Part shown: positions 12,909 to 28,300 of the stretch, piece by piece
Position numbering within the stretch: the stretch's first letter is position 1
How the letters are laid out: each line of letters begins with the position of its first letter
Source of the DNA: Ectocarpus siliculosus
Taxonomy: Eukaryota > Sar > Phaeophyceae > Ectocarpales > Ectocarpaceae
Direction: 5' to 3'
DNA length: 64,000 bases
Assembly: GCA_000310025.1 (NCBI GenBank)
Contig: FN649749.1
Coordinates: 247,835 to 311,834, forward strand
Program-made: the position numbers and the translations under genes
The notes under the pieces: model-generated
Told to the model about the DNA's origin: nothing
The model's input: only the letters and a program-made list of their open reading frames with translations
Databases searched by the model: none

Positions 12909-15900
12909 TCTGTTGTGGCGGCTGCGGCTCTGTTGCTGTCTGTACGTTCAGCAACCTCTACTGTACCATCCTGTACCAGTACCTCCGCTGCGGTGCTCTT
13001 GGAGGCGATGAGAATCACATCTCGCCAATGGTCTGAAACGCTAGTTTCACCTATGAAAGACAAACAGCGGCGTAGCGTAGAGATGGCACAAACGGAATGT
13101 AGGACCCGCTCATTGCTTCAACCCGGCAACTAAGGTCCGACCATACAACTAAGGTCCGACCATACAAAAAAAAAATCTCCGCGATTACTTTCCGACGTCT
13201 CCCTAGCTAGCTAGCGTTTGTATCCCACCGACCAATCAAGTCCGGCCTACACCGTGTGAAGGTGTGAGACACGCATGTCATGATGCCATGCAAGGCAGTA
13301 GTACGCCCTGTGTTTGTGTCCACGCACCCCTCCGACACCGGCGGGCGAGCTCTTAGCTCTTCTTCTCTTCGTCAAGCTTTTCCCGAACCAGGCGCACATG
13401 ACCCATCGCCCGATTATTTTGGGGGTCGTACAGTCTCTACTACAAAAAGGATACACGTGAATAATCAAAAGAGTAGGCCAGCTTGATCTAAGCGACCAGT
13501 CAGACAACACACCTATTCCGAAGCAAACAAGCCCCAAGTAGAGATGAATCAATTGTTTGGTGAAACGTGTACTGCTGAGGTATCCGTGTTGTATGTAGCA
13601 TACCACTCGTTCACATTGTCGTATAGACCGCTACTGTTGCATCATCGCAGTACAGCAGTATTATACTCCGTGTGACTTTCGCCGTGACTCGGAGAACGGC
13701 CGTTTAGTCGATTTGTCTGCTAATGGTCCAATACTGGCTGCCTTAGTGGTACAGTATCGCAGTAGCGCCACTCGTCGTCTAAATAAACGATAATAGCGCA
13801 CGATACCGCTCTCGACACATCGCTGCTGTAGTTCTTATCTTGTCATAGTGCGAGTCTAACAGCGCCGCCTGCCGCATGCAACACCGCAGGAAACGAGCCG
13901 GTGTCTTGACGGCCTCTGTGCTTCAGTGGCGCCGTCTGCGGGCTCCTCGTTTCGTCATCCCCATCACCACGTTACATATTGCCGCAGCCCAAAAGAAGGG
14001 GCTAGAAAGCTAGAGAACCTTTTTCTTGGTTAAACGAGGGGGAGAAGGAGGTCGTACAAGAAACCCATTGGCCTCTCCGCTGATGGTTGTGGTGTACGTT
14101 GTGGCTTCAGCGCCGTTGGAGCAGCACCGATCGCATGGGCGAGTCAGATGAACAGGGTTTTGCGCTCACGGAAAATGATGAACGTTCTCATGTAGCTGAG
14201 GCCGACGCCCGTAACGAAGCACGCCATGAGGAAGGATGCCGAAGGCTTGTAGAGAAACACAAAGGATGTACATATAACAGCTATTCGTCTCTTCAGTACA
14301 AGAACTGGGTAGGTCTTAAGTGGTAGGATTTTGTTTTGGTTGGCAGTACAGCTGATAGACAGTTGAGTGTGCGGAAATTTGTCCGCGTAAGAGAATAACA
14401 CGCAGCGCGTCGTGCGCCAGCAGACACCAGGATTAGCTTCTTTCAAAGCAGGATCAGGCGTGTGTTTTGCTGGTGATGCGGCATTCAGTGTTTGGTTGAA
14501 GGTATGTACGCCAAACGACGCCATTTTCTGCAGGTGCTGAGCATGGAGATTACAACTGCAGCTGCTCTAAATAGACACGTCGAAGGTGGTGCATTGTTTG
14601 TGGGGCGTTCACGTGCACTAAATCAATTTTATGGCGGAGAGTGGAGGAGATCTCTCTACAGTCGTGCTTGTTGTAAGCTCTCTGATCGTGCTTGTTGTAA
14701 CTAGCGTAAACAATTATTTTGTATGGTCCACGTAGGTGTTGAATTGATTGCCAAGTGTTTCGTGTGTATTGTGTGTCGGTAGATCCCACATGTGTTCTAG
14801 AGTGTTGCACTACGGGCGTGAGAGAAATCATGTAATGCGTGACGCTATATCCATGAACCACTCCAGACCGCTCTGCAGCCGGCTTGCCATCTGCCGATCT
14901 ACTGTTTACTGTAGCCGTACGTCGGGGCACTAGGATCGTACCCGTTTTCGTTCAGTCTTCTTCAAGTTGTGGCTGTGCCTCCGACACATGGAATTATCCA
15001 AACAGGCAAGTGCTGTGTGATGTCCACGCTATACTTTCACAGAAACGCCAGTGCGATTCACGCGAGACAACACGCGGTGCTCCCGCCAGATTGCCTGCCA
15101 GACTCTCGGTCGGCATGTTGCCACAAGGCCCTCTACATTCAATATCAAGAAGAAAAAGGAAAGCCATTATGGCCAACGCTGGTTGCGCACGCAAACGCGC
15201 TTTATCTACTCCTATGGACGTCGATACCGTGACAAACGCTTCAACGATTGACGCATTTGGGCTATTCGAGACTGTTTCGTAGGAACATCCTAAACCACAA
15301 TCGTACCGCACCAGACATGATGGCTGCTCGCGGGATTGGGGACATGTAACAAATATTAACACGAGGCAAACACACTACCTAAAGTCCCCGAAGAATAGCC
15401 GCATCTAGTTTGCCATACACAAATCAAGAAGTTGCGCATCACGCTCTCCCCCTTCTGCCGGTACAAACAAAATCAATGGCAGACGAATGCCCCCCCATCT
15501 CACCCTACCCCACGCTTACCTTTACCTTACGGTGCACACGAAGACATAGGGTGGGCAACGCTTACGGTCGCCCTCACACTTTCCAGCCTACCTAGGTACA
15601 GGAATAGCGTGACACAGAAGGGGTTGACTACTCTGACTACATAACGCCCCATCCCACGCTTACAGATATACGCACACAGTCCACACGCCTAGCAGCCAAG
15701 GCTCGGGAGAAGAGCAAGTCGGCCACCATAACTGGTACCTTCCATCGTGAAGTGGCCAAGATTAAAGACAAATATGTCCTAGGATTAGACTACATGGTAC
15801 CTGACAACCAAGACCAACGCTTCGGCTGAGAGTAAAGCCCACTATGCTCACGCTATGAAATGATCAAATGCAACTGTGACGACGAAGGCGAACACGCTCC

Positions 15901-16310
15901 ATTCTGCACAAAGACCGCCCTTGTAAAACTATTCCACACCAAAAGCATGAGCCTACATGGGACAACAGCGATAGGTGCGCATCTGGCATTCCTAAACAAA
16001 CAACGAGTGTGCCGACCAACACTGCACCAGTAACGATGAGAAAGCCTGGTCACTAATCAGCTGCGAGACCTTCCAAATCCAGACAAGCGTCTGTTCTGAG
16101 ATCATCCGCATTGCTATGCTCGACAGACGTTTTGGGAGACGCGACCCTTAACGGTCTTCGTTAACGGTCATCTGCACAAGTTCCTCCCTAAGCACTAAAC
16201 ACACAACTTGTGGTTTGCTACAACAGCAGCAAGAACAGGCGGAGCGTCACAAGTAGACACGAGAAATACTTTGAACAAAGATGGTCGTAACCGATGCTCG
16301 GCACTTCGGC
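12909..16310. other. Convergent intergenic region
   Basis: This separates the 3' ends of the 5-phosphatase gene (+) and the epimerase gene (-). It includes a short direct repeat of AAGGTCCGACCATAC (about 13133-13165), one TACAGCAGTA (13651), and a degenerate coding-like stretch (15690-16060). On the minus strand 14144-14246 is a small open segment with a hydrophobic helix (SFLMACFVTGVGLSYM), an acceptor and a stop. It could be the last exon of an unresolved gene, but nothing was found to join it to. Confidence 0.4.
15690..16060 (+). pseudogene. Degenerate coding-like remnant, unknown family
   Basis: Plus-strand frames read as protein-like fragments (REVAKIKDKYVLGLDYMVP, then NCDDEGEHAPFCTKTALVK) broken by stops and a frame change. 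Base composition is poorer in G than the surroundings. The pattern fits an old transposon-derived gene, but no domain was recognised. Confidence 0.3.
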
Positions 16311-19300
16311 CAATCAACACGCAGGCTCTGCGTCCGAGTCTGTGGTGAAGCACGAGGTAGTTTTAACAATTGGTTCCAAGAAGCTCTCCACCTCGTTGTC
16401 TCTGTATGTCGTGTCGTCGCACCCTTCGAACCTTGTGAACAACGTTAAAGGACCAGGATCATGGGTGGAGGCAGAGAGTAAGCGGGGGAAACAATGCTTC
16501 AAGAAGCTGGCTCCTAGCAGCGGCCTAGTAGGGGCATAGACCTCGAGTGTCAACAAGGCCTATATATTAGTGTTTTGGCTGGCACCTTGCCGAGTTGTCT
16601 TGTTTTCTGGTTGGACAGAATAAATCTCTTGACAGGGAGCTAGACCTACTCTCCTAGGTTCTTGTACTTTCTTGTAGGAAGAACGTTACCGTAAGAATAC
16701 CAGAGTTTTTCCCGAACGATTGATTGATGCAATATTTCTGGGTTAGCCAGCTACTTCGCGGAGTGCTGTGTTGGGGAAGTCAACGCGGTTTTCCAAAAAA
16801 GCACCTCATATTCTAACATCCCTCGGTGCCATGCGTCACCGTGTCACGTAAGGCGCCACGTGTGTCACGTAACAGTATCGGTGAAGAGCTCATCGGCATC
16901 ACAGTGGCATCATTTCATTCATCACTCACGATATTGTGGCTGCGGAGGAGATGCGATTGTTGACGATGAAGATCGACTTGGCGTCCTTCAGCTTGATGGA
17001 CTCCAAGTAAGTGCCACTCAAATAATTCCTCCTGTGTGCATGCGAGACACGTTTTAACGCTTCAGGACATCCGCCCGAACAAGTCACCATCGCCCAACAA
17101 CATATTGAGCATGAGCTACTCACAAAATCATGCAACTGGCTAGAGCAGAAAGAGGCTAATCCTTTCCACCCTCCGCCTGATCTGGAGATGACCACGGCAC
17201 AGAGATCAAACGAGGCACTACCCAGTAGAGAACTACAGGGGATGTATTGTAAAATGTAAGTTACCTATACAGATGTTTTTTGTACTTAGCGCCAGCTGGC
17301 ATCACTGATATAAATCATCAGTGTAAAGACTTAAAAAGACTCGAAATAAGCCCAGTACCCAGCCGGTTTTCCTCCACTCACTGAAAAGAATCCACCACAT
17401 CCCGTTCGACTGTGGGTATATCTCGAATGGGTAGTCTTTCTGTGTGTGTATTTATTATTCCTTAATTTACGGACAATGCCATGACATTTCGACTCATGTG
17501 ACGATGCCCACAGTGCACCGTTCCCTGCAACGGCAGCAAAGAAAGTGCGACCAACCATATGCATAGTACAACAAGCGCATGCGATAGAGAATATCCACAG
17601 CTCTTTGAGCATGTTCCTGTGTCAAGCCAGTGTCAAGCAAGCCATGTGACGCCCTTACCAGAAAACGATCCCATCGGAAAGTCCGTCTGAGCCTTCCACA
17701 TCTGGTAAGTCAGATCCCACATCTGACAAGGGCGGGCGGGGAGCACATACATACGTTAGTACGTGTGACGCAAGCGTCATCTATCTCATGAGACAACACA
17801 TGGGCATGCACATACCCACGCAAAAATATACCTTGGCTCGTTTGTGCCCGTGGAGCAAACAGAACAGAGGTACGTGTTTGTTGCGTGCATAACAGCAGCT
17901 CGTCATTTCTAAAAGGCAGGTGTGTAGATGTGAACACTGTTTGAGAGCCGATCTCTCTGTTTACGAGGAGTCTGCGTTGACCCTAAAACACCACAAGACG
18001 CAGGGCACACGTTTCTCTTCTCTTCTTCTTGTCTGTTGGGGTCGGAAAAATATGTCAACCAGAGACGTCACTTTCGTTTCAAACCGGCATCGCAGAGGGA
18101 TCGTGTGATTTCCTGAAGAAAAAAAAAAACAGTGTACGGGATCGCGCGGGGCACTGTTGTACCCTCCCAGAGATGAGAATGGCTCTTCGGGTTTGACATC
18201 TTATTATATGCCGCGTCCAACGTACAAGCGAACAGAAGAGAAGAGAAAAGCGTGAGCCCTGCGTCTTGTGGTGTTTTCGAGTCGACACAGACTGCTCGGA
18301 AAACAGCGACGAACGCTTCAACAGTCTTCAGATCAAGCCACCTATAGACAAGCAACACAGCGGGATCGTACGGACGCACTGCCGCTCTGGTACCATTCTT
18401 CAGAGGACACGACGCCTGCTGCACCGAAAACGACGACCGACAAGCTTTTGCCCTGCCAAAGGGTGCTTCTACCAGTGGTACGCAGAAACAAGGACGAGAC
18501 TTGTTTCGAACCTTCCGCGAATGCTTCTTCTGCTGTGCCCACCAGATACGCACCAACTAGGGCCCTACATCAACGACGCCCCCGGCATGAACTCAATCAC
18601 GATCGACAGACAGACAGTACTCACAGGTAAAAATGTTGTAGCGGTAGGACTTGTTCAGNNNNNNNNNNNNNNNNNNNNNNNNNNNNNNNNNNNNNNNNNN
18701 NNNNNNNNNNNNNNNNNNNNNNNNNNNNNNNNNNNNNNNNNNNNNNNNNNNNNNNNNNNNNNNNNNNNNNNNNNNNNNNNNNNNNNNNNNNNNNNNNNNN
18801 NNNNNNNNNNNNNNNNNNNNNNNNNNNNNNNNNNNNNNNNNNNNNNNNNNNNNNNNNNNNNNNNNNNNNNNNNNNNNNNNNNNNNNNNNNNNNNNNNNNN
18901 NNNNNNNNNNNNNNNNNNNNNNNNNNNNNNNNNNNNNNNNNNNNNNNNNNNNNNNNNNNNNNNNNNNNNNNNNNNNNNNNNNNNNNNNNNNNNNNNNNNN
19001 NNNNNNNNNNNNNNNNNNNNNNNNNNNNNNNNNNNNNNNNNNNNNNNNNNNNNNNNNNNNNNNNNNNNNNNNNNNNNNNNNNNNNNNNNNNNNNNNNNNN
19101 NNNNNNNNNNNNNNNNNNNNNNNNNNNNTCGCTTCGTACCTTCTTCCGAAGGGTTGCCTCCTCCCTAATCTCTAGCATCTCCTTGACTTTCGTCTTGAAC
19201 CCCCCAAGCCCTTCCGTGTCCAACGTCTCCTCCTCGTCTCCTATCTCCTTCCAAACCTTCTCTACCACCTTGTCCCATCTGATTCCCTTCATCCCTGGAG

Positions 19301-22300
19301 TCGCTTTTCCCCAAACTGCCCTGTCAACCATGGCTGGTAGTCTATCGTCCGACATTCTACTTACCTTGTACTGCCAATTCAACTTCTGCATGTCTCTCTT
19401 TGTTTTAAGAGAGTACATTCCCAATTCTGCTCTCAACACAGTGTTGCTCGTTGTACTTGAACATCCTAATATTTTCTTGGCCGCTGCCATCTGCACCTCA
19501 GGGGGGGGGAGGTTGAACATAGCGCGATGCTGCAGCAGTACCCAACACAACACGAAATGTGGCTAAGGACAGGCAGGTCATGCGCGGCACGCGAGCCACA
19601 CCGTTTCATACCGGGCAAACGTAGACTTGAGTAGACTTTGCCACAGCAAACAGAAAGAGAACGCGGGCATTGCTGTACTGCTGTATGCGGGAAAGGGGCC
19701 ATCCAGCTACCTAAATGCAAACATCCACAGCGGTTGCCGGTGTTTACCGAGCTAGCAGTCCAGGTGTCATCCCCATCAAATCAGCTTATATCGCGTTGGT
19801 TGGGAACATGACGTTATTCTCAACACAGTAAGTAGGGTTCCGTGCATATCTGTGCCCTGCTGCGGGGTAAGAAAAAAAAGGCAGCGTTGTAATACAAAGT
19901 GGCCTAATAGCTGCAACCATTCATTGCTTCCCAGACTTCAACCTGAAACAAATACGAGAGGGTTGGTTCAGCTGCACCTACAGCCCAAGGCAATGAAGAA
20001 CCACGCACGTCGTCCTACGTTCCCAGATAGACGAGGGAGGCGGGCAACGCAGCCAGGATCTACCGTCCGGTGACAGGTGGCTCTCTCCACTCACCCAGTT
20101 ATATCCAGAGCCCACCGAGAAACGTATTCCGTAGCGGTTCTTTATGAAGACGTTGTTGTTGACGTTCATGTAGAAAGACTCTAGCACGGCCATACCAGCA
20201 TCTCCGTTGTCGTGAACGTGGTTGCCGGTGACGATGGCGTGGTCGGAGCTGCGATGCAAGAACAACCCGGTGTTGACCCCGTAGCTGACGTGGTTGTCGG
20301 TGATCCTCACGTGGTCACACCGCTTGGATGCGATGATGCCATGGTTGCCTGACGGTGTGGCGAACGTTGTGGGGTGTGACATCGTGACGGTATGACACAT
20401 GCGATGTTACGATGGCAACCACAAGAAAAAGCAAAAACGAGAGGTACCGAAGTTTTGATATAGGATGCGCGTAGTGAAGTTCCGGATACGATTTGTCAAC
20501 AACGTCCGCGACTGTAGATACGAAATTTGTACTGAAGTAAAGTAAAACACCGTTCTTTCTACTAAAACAGGAGTCTGAAAATGGAGTCATGCTATAACAG
20601 CGGTGAATTACGAGAGGGTGCGTGAAAACGAGAATCTGCCAAAAAAATAGAAAACAGAACTACATGCCATCATCAACCAAGAGAATTAAACATCGGTGCT
20701 ACGAGTGAAAGTACACAACGTGGTGAAAGTGACCATGCTCACCATTTTCCCAAACGTCGTTTCCCACGATGTGTAGGTAGTCGCTGTCGTCGTGGGGATC
20801 GAAGCCGTACTCCACGTTTTCTGCAGTGCGCGAGACATGCAAAGCGGCAACCATTCCGACATGCCAATAGTATCAATGTGTAGGCAATGTGCATAGGCAC
20901 AGGCACCGGGCGTATGCATAGCACGCGTTGCTCGTACTGCCGCAACGCCTAAGTTTCATCTATCAGTACCCTACCCCGGTGTGATCCTAGATGGATGTAG
21001 TTGTACGAAACAATACACTGAAAAGTGTAGTACTCTCTACTACATACACTGAAACACGTGTAGTTCACGTCTCACCACGAAAAATGGGGGGACTGTCGCC
21101 ATAATAAATAGGACGAAAACGCATACACACACACCCTTGTGCAGGTGCAGGCCTTGATTCTACGGGACGCCCCAAAAGTCATGTCAGGGCAGGCTTGTCA
21201 ACCGGCTTTAAAAAAAAAAAAACGATTTCGAGTATCAGGCGCTGAGCAAATATATGCAAATGCAAAATACGGCGTTGCTCTATGTAGTCGTATCGAGTCA
21301 GCCATAGCGACAGTGTTCGTGTTGACTGCTGGGCACTCACCGTGCATTTTGTTGTATGACCAATTGCCTCCTTGATGACCGTAGCTGTAGTGGCCAAAGT
21401 CTGCACAAGAAAGCAACGACGTCCGGGTCATGTCAAGCGAGTCAAGCCGACGTCCGGGTCATGTCAAACGAGTCAAGTCGTTGAAAAAGCCAAAAGCCAA
21501 AAGCCAAAAGCCAAAAGCCTCCAATGACACTCACTTGCGGCCATGGCATACAGCACACAGCACACAGCACGCAGCACACAGCACACAGGACACAGCACAC
21601 AGCACACAGCACACTCCTCGAGTCAGATACAAGCCGCCACAACTCATGTGACGCGATGCCACGACAACCAACAAGCAAGCGGGACACAATCGTAGGCCAT
21701 TTACATTGCCAGAACGACACTGGAGAGTAGTGAATCAACCCAATGGAAGCAGTTGACGACAACGAGTAAAGCGGGCGCGGGTGTTCACGGCAGCAAATGT
21801 GACAGAATGTGTCGTTTATTCAACACGCAAGACTCACAGTTGTCGTGTATGTTTGAGTTGATCATGTCGCCGTAGACGTTGACAAAGTCGAAAACATCGA
21901 GATTACTCTTGTCAATGCAGAAGCCGCGAACCTGGTCGTTGATAACACACGACAGCAACACACGGACAAGAATTGACGCATTCACGGGGGAGTAAAGCAT
22001 TTGACTCCTCTTCTTGGCTTCAAGGGCTGCTATAATAGTCATCTATTTTCGTCCAGATCACGTATTCGAAACGACAGCAGCACAGTCGGCGCGGGCGTCA
22101 ACCTCCGTTCATACCGCCGTATCTAGTGTACCAGACGTTAATCGTATGGCCATCACCATCATCCCCGTCCAGGAACAAAAACAAACTTTTGGCTCGTACG
22201 TATACATTCTGCTCAACTATTCGACACTTGACGTTGTTCAACAACAAAAAACACAGGGTGTCAAATTGCAATGCTCTCACCTTCCAGGTAAGGCCGTAGC

Positions 22301-25300
22301 TCTCAGACTCGTAGTACCCCAGGAAGGCGATCTCGCTGTCGATCACGTCCATGCGGGCTTCGCCCATCTCCGACTGCAACGCCACCGTATCACATGACAG
22401 CACGTCACACGGCACAGCACATTAGATGACACCAAGGTTCATCACGCCCCATTCCACACTACCAGCATCCAAGACGTAAGCAGTGCTGAAGAATCAGTCA
22501 GAGGAATAATATGAGTCACAGGCAGTGTCACGCCGAAGACATGAGCATTCGGCAAGACGAGAGTAGGAATTTGACTTGTCACAACGAACGAGGATCCAAG
22601 GTGTACACCAGAGCGTCTGCTGACAATATTCCAACAGCAGTAACGCGAGGGCTTGGACGTCGATGGCACACAAGTGAGACGCCCTGCATTGGGTGGGGTG
22701 TGACCATTAATAGAGTAGACACCCCAGAACTAAAAAAAAATCATCAGCGACAAGTATGAACCACCCTGGACTACCAAACCGGACCCCACCCAATGCCCCA
22801 TCCAACTACTCGGCAAATTCTACCCAGGCGATGCCATCATGCTGTCACACCATACCATGCCGTACCAATCCATACCTTGGCCGTGCCGTTGCAGGTCTGG
22901 TTTGGGTCGTAGATCACCTCACTCACGGCGGAGATGTACGACCGCCCGTCCTCGTGGTTGGTGTCAACGGTGCCCTTGCCTTCGTTCCAGGACACCACCT
23001 GCAAGCATCGTATCGCAACCATTGATTGCCGCCGTTTGCTTTGCAACGCGTTGATTGCATGATATTTGACCGTTTACGAGACTGTGGATTGTGCAGTTAA
23101 CGCATCCCCAGCCAACCAGCCAACCATCGTGAACGACGGACGTCACGAGGGCCCATCCCATCACATCCCAGCCAACACGACTGCCTCTGCGATCGGTCTA
23201 CTGTCAGGTGCACCCAACGCATGCCGTACTGCTGTAGGTACAGGGAGGGGTAGGGAGGGGCACGTGGCTCTTGGCGTATTCCATGCGTGTGACAGTCTTT
23301 GGGTCCTTGTCTACTCTCTTGTTGCCGCCTCTTTTGAAGATATCGTCAAGTGAGGTGAGCAGCTGCAATGTAGCCGCTGAAAACTTGGCGAAAGTCGCCT
23401 CTTTAGGGGGGAGTTACCGTGACAGTGACCACCTGTTGGCGAAGGCCGCTGGCCCAACCGCCACCATGCCAAGCGGCTGTCTTGCTTCTATCGAGTACAG
23501 AAGGCTGCACCATATGGCGTACTCATCGGAACGAAAAGTTGAAAGCACGTGTAAGACCGTGCCTCAGACACATTGCACGCTGCGTTCTTTAACAGGGAAT
23601 ACTCTACCATTACCGTACCTTTGTTCCTAGGAAAGAGAAGCTTCCTCCGTGAGCCCTGAGGTTGATGAAAGTGGTCTCGTCACTCAACAGACGGAGCTCG
23701 TCGCAGTCGCCTCCTCTGTCGGTGCCGTGAACCTGTTGCAAGGCGTCAGAAGAAGAACGTGGAAATTTCGAAATTTCCACCCAAAGCGTCAGTACTGCAA
23801 TACGACCGCCAACAAGAACAACAGCAACTGGAAGAAATACTATGCAATTTTCAACATTTAGTGTTAGCACAAGAGGAAGAACGCCAAAACTCAAACGAGT
23901 TCGAGTCGTTCGAGGTGTTGGGACTGATGGACTAGACCAGCGTGTGTCATCATGAGCGTCAACAACACCAACCAAGCTCGCAAAAACAGCCGAAAAAATT
24001 AAACACGCGAAACTACACTAGGCCAAACCACCGTAAAAAAAAAAACTTATGTTGACAGAACGCATCTGGGAAACCGTCCATAAACAAGACTTGACATGCC
24101 ACAAAAATACTGTGTGGGTTGGACCACCATCATGACTCATTGGGAGAGAATGGGGGGAGAGGCATCGCAGAAGCAGAGTGCTCACCAAGGGTACGACTGG
24201 TTGCGGTCACAAGACCCTTGCAATATTGCTGCACGGGTGCCTTGGTAGACTGTACTGCTGAGAGGACGCTGCTACAATACATACAGCAGTGCTGTTCGCA
24301 ATCAAGTAGCAACACTCACATAGATGCTGTCGCATCGATAGGGATAAAAGAGAAAGGATGCAAGAGAATGTGTCAAACGGGGCGATCATAAACCAGCGAA
24401 AATGAGGCATCTACTGAGGTACTGCTGTAGTGTTGCCAAGGATAAGGTCAAGGGAAAGGTTCAGGTTCGCATTGGTATCATCGGTGCCCTCGGCAAGAAA
24501 TTAAATGCTTAACCCACGCCCCTCCGCAAAGTTACCCGACTGCAACACTGGCACGACAGCAGTTGTGAGTACGAGAGTTATCTTCCGCAAGATATGGTAC
24601 GGAAAGACAACTCGTGCTAGATGCCATGGAAGTACGTGCTTTACCTGGAGGATGACACCGTCAGTCACGTAGAGTTCTTCCGTGAGTAACCACACGCCGG
24701 TCACATAATCCACCCCTGCCAACCATCGACCATTACATCACAGCAGCGCATCACAAGGCAGCGCAGCCAAAACCATGGGAGCACAGAATCAACGAGAAAA
24801 GTGGCATCAGAGAAATGCGAGACACACAATAAAAGGCTTCGCACAGCAGCAATTAAAAAACCAATAGGATCGCGTCGCCATCTGAAGCGCGAACAACTAG
24901 CATGGCAAGCACGGCGATAGATAGCAATACATCAGCATATTACTACTTTTGTATGGTGGCGTACATACAGCGCAGCGCACCAGCAGTCTAGCTGTTTCCG
25001 CATGGTGGCACCCGAAACGACATCACAAAACACGACGGACAAGCAGGAAGTAGCAAATACAGAAAGAGCAATCAAACAACCAGATATGTAATCAGACATC
25101 GAAACGGTACCTGGTAGGGTAGAAGCGGGGCTGATGGTACACGTGGCGACCTCAGTTACGATTGATAAGATTGACACAGACCAGACCGACAATGCAGCAG
25201 TGCCAATGGTGACAGCACATGATTAGAGAGTGCGGCTCACGTTCGTTCGTGGCGGGTTCCAGTGGGTAAAGGGGCCGTGACCCGCTCTCCCAGATCTCCG

Positions 25301-28300
25301 TTAGCGTGAAGCAGCCTCCCCTGTTGGTGGCTTGCTCCACGTAAATGCGCCTAAATGCCGCGACAAAAATATAATTGCACATGAGTGGGTGAAACTGGAA
25401 ATTCCAACAATAAGACCCACAGCATTTCCGTTTAGGTTGATCACAGCGACTTCTCTGGTGTGGGGTTGAAAGCAACCAAGAGCAACAAGAGTAAAGCTGC
25501 TGCAAAAAAACGTGCAACATGAAAAGTGATCATCCTAGCACTAGCACACGACCGTGGTATACCTTACTGCACGAGAGACGCGACATGTAGACAATTATGC
25601 TACCCAATCAGACCGACCCTAACCCTCATCCCTCACCTCTTACGGTCAACACCCACTCCTCTTTTATTCTCGTGACAGCCTCACATGTTAAAAAAGGGAG
25701 AGACTGCCCTCTGTGACTGCCCTCTGTGAGGGCGGCGTGCACCAATCTATCACGCATGGCCTTCGCCCGGCCGAGCGGAGGAATCGAAATCGATCTACCT
25801 TCATTGTGTGGTCCCTCGGGTGCAAAAACGCGATAACAGCATGGTAACCATCAACTGGGTCCGATGATATAATGCCAGGCATGCCACTGCTGTGACACCA
25901 CAAGGTCGAGCGTCGTGTGCGCGTGTACATGGGCTTATCGTCCCAACGATTCTCGACATCAGTCGTGCCCCCTCTTCCGGTATACGCTCTTGACGCATCA
26001 GCCAGGGTCGCACGAGTTATTTTGCCATTCTCCACCTTGTTGCTTCTGCGGTGCTGGCCTTAGTATTGATTGTGAGGATTCAGTCGTTCTATGCATAGCC
26101 TCGGTAAGCGTATGTTGCGAGTTTGGCTCCCCATACAGACAAGGCAAGACACGAAGCAACACATTCACCCATCATGTTCTCTACGCAACACATCGACCAA
26201 AATACTTACGCAGTCGTAGAGGCGTAACGGACTTGGGGCACATCAATCGAGTCGCAGCCTGGCTGCTCCGGGGCGTAGTTTTCTTCTCCCCAGTCCGGCC
26301 AGATAGTGGGAAGGACTACCGGCTCGCTAGGCAGGTCTTCCACAGGGGGCGCCGTAACTGCACGAAACGAAAGAAAACGTCCAAAAAAAGGTAAAAAAAA
26401 GGATTAAAAAAAGATCTTCCACAAAAGCGTCTGAGGCCTTCATGCGTACATGTACTTGAACCGGAGGATGCAGGACCTTCGTCTGCTTGAAACAAGCCCA
26501 CTTTTCCAAAACGTTTCCCAAAAAAAAGGTTTCCAAGTAACTCTATTATATTGGTTTGGGTGCTCTTATGTACCCGTACACTACTTGTCATTGTATGGGA
26601 AGCACCAGTAACGACCAAATCGGTTTCAGAGATTCCAGACATTGAGTGGCCGTACGATCGCTTGACGCGGCTGTCGCACGAATGGTCCTTAGACTACACC
26701 AACTACAGCAAGACGCGAAACCCAGACTGAGAGGCTATCCTTTGGCGAGATACGATAAGACGCAAGCCATTGTGCGTATCCTTTGTCAAAAACCCTGCAG
26801 GCGCCGTTGCAGCCGTGGTCATGGTGTTGACTTCATCCATCATCACCCTATATGTGAAGACAACAACAACAACAACAACCCTACCAACTGCGCACCATGA
26901 CAGTGAATGACACCATCATCGAGGTAGTGAGAGGCCATCTGCGGCGGTGTCATCTATGACGCCATGGTGCTCACATAATCACACCATCACACCATCATAT
27001 CATCACTTGACATTATGTGGCGACTGTCGGTGTTACCACCACTACTATGGCGACTATTGTGGTAATAGCGTGGTGTGGTGGACCGTTGCTGGTTGGTCGC
27101 ATGAGCCACGCACACATACCAGTCAATGGCGCGGCATCACACGCATTCTCGTCAACAGGCACGGCCTGTATCATTCGCAGAGCTTGAGGTGGCCGTACCG
27201 TGTTTTCGCGTAATCTGCTGCAGTCCCAGAACTGGGCTGGGTCTTCTGGACGATCGTGTGCGGCCGTGTCAGATGGCGGGGGTAACTGTAACTGTTGCAC
27301 CTACGTACCTGGGGGCCGGGGGTACAAGCTGACGTCACTGCTGTCGTAGAGTACCGTAGGAGAAGGCGTAGAGTACAAAGGGCGATCTTTTCCCCTGATC
27401 TCGAACTTGGGTGAGCACGAAGACCCGGGTCGGCGGATGCGTGACGATGTCGACACGCGGATCTTGTAGTTGTGGCTAGAGTACACGTTTGGCAAGGTCA
27501 CCATCTCGGATCCGTCAGAGTCCGGGCAAGCCTGGCAAAATGAGCAACATGGCCCCATCACCAGCGGTCGTTCCAATCTCAGAGTCGGCGTATGATGATG
27601 GAAATTCGATTCTTTGCCCTTAGGTGTTCAACTAATAGGCACTGGAGAGAGTCCCAACGGTGCCTAAAATGAAACAATAGCATCAACTAATAGGCACTGG
27701 AGAGAGTCACAACGGTGCCTAAATTGAAACAATAGCATCAACTAATAGGCACTGGAGAGAGTCACAACGGTGCCTAAATTGAAACAATAGCAACATCATC
27801 CATGTCCCATCTATGGACGTGAAACAGCGAGAATTGATGACAACCCACGCCGACCCATGAACATCAACGGCGGCAGGAGTACCTCAACCACCGGCAATCA
27901 CAATAGTACAGCGTTTGCACCACAACGCGCACACATCAACAGACCAGTCAAAAAGAATAACGAAAGAGGAGAGAGAAATTCGACACACAACCTTACCGTA
28001 CATTAACACCCCAGGCTCGAGGAAAGAGAGGTTCAGGAAAGCGCCGTCCTTTCACAACCTACGAGTGACGAACCCCAGGCTCAAGAAAAGGACAACCTTA
28101 AAGAAGCTGGCCTGAACATGACCATAAGAACAGGCGCTGAGTAAAGATTCCCACACAAAAACGAACATAGGTTACCCTTCGGAGGAAACACAGTAAGACC
28201 AACGAGCCTCGGGCAAGTAAGAGGTTCACTCAAAGTGTGACCGCGTTCGGTATCGTACCACGTACCACCTGCATGGTGGTGTACTACAGGTTTTACTCCA

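Noticed and set aside
14144-14246. Minus-strand terminal-exon-like segment with a hydrophobic helix
   Set aside because: The epimerase already has a plausible stop at 16311, and no other upstream exon could be linked; kept only as a note under the intergenic entry.
18561-18626. Small plus-strand segment (PYINDAPGMNSITIDRQ) with an AG before and GT after, vaguely SET-domain-like
   Set aside because: Only about 22 residues, next to the assembly gap, inside the leftward epimerase gene, and without any partner exon.
27629-27793. Possible CRISPR-like array
   Set aside because: Perfect head-to-tail 55-bp units without spacers in an intron of a eukaryotic gene: a minisatellite.
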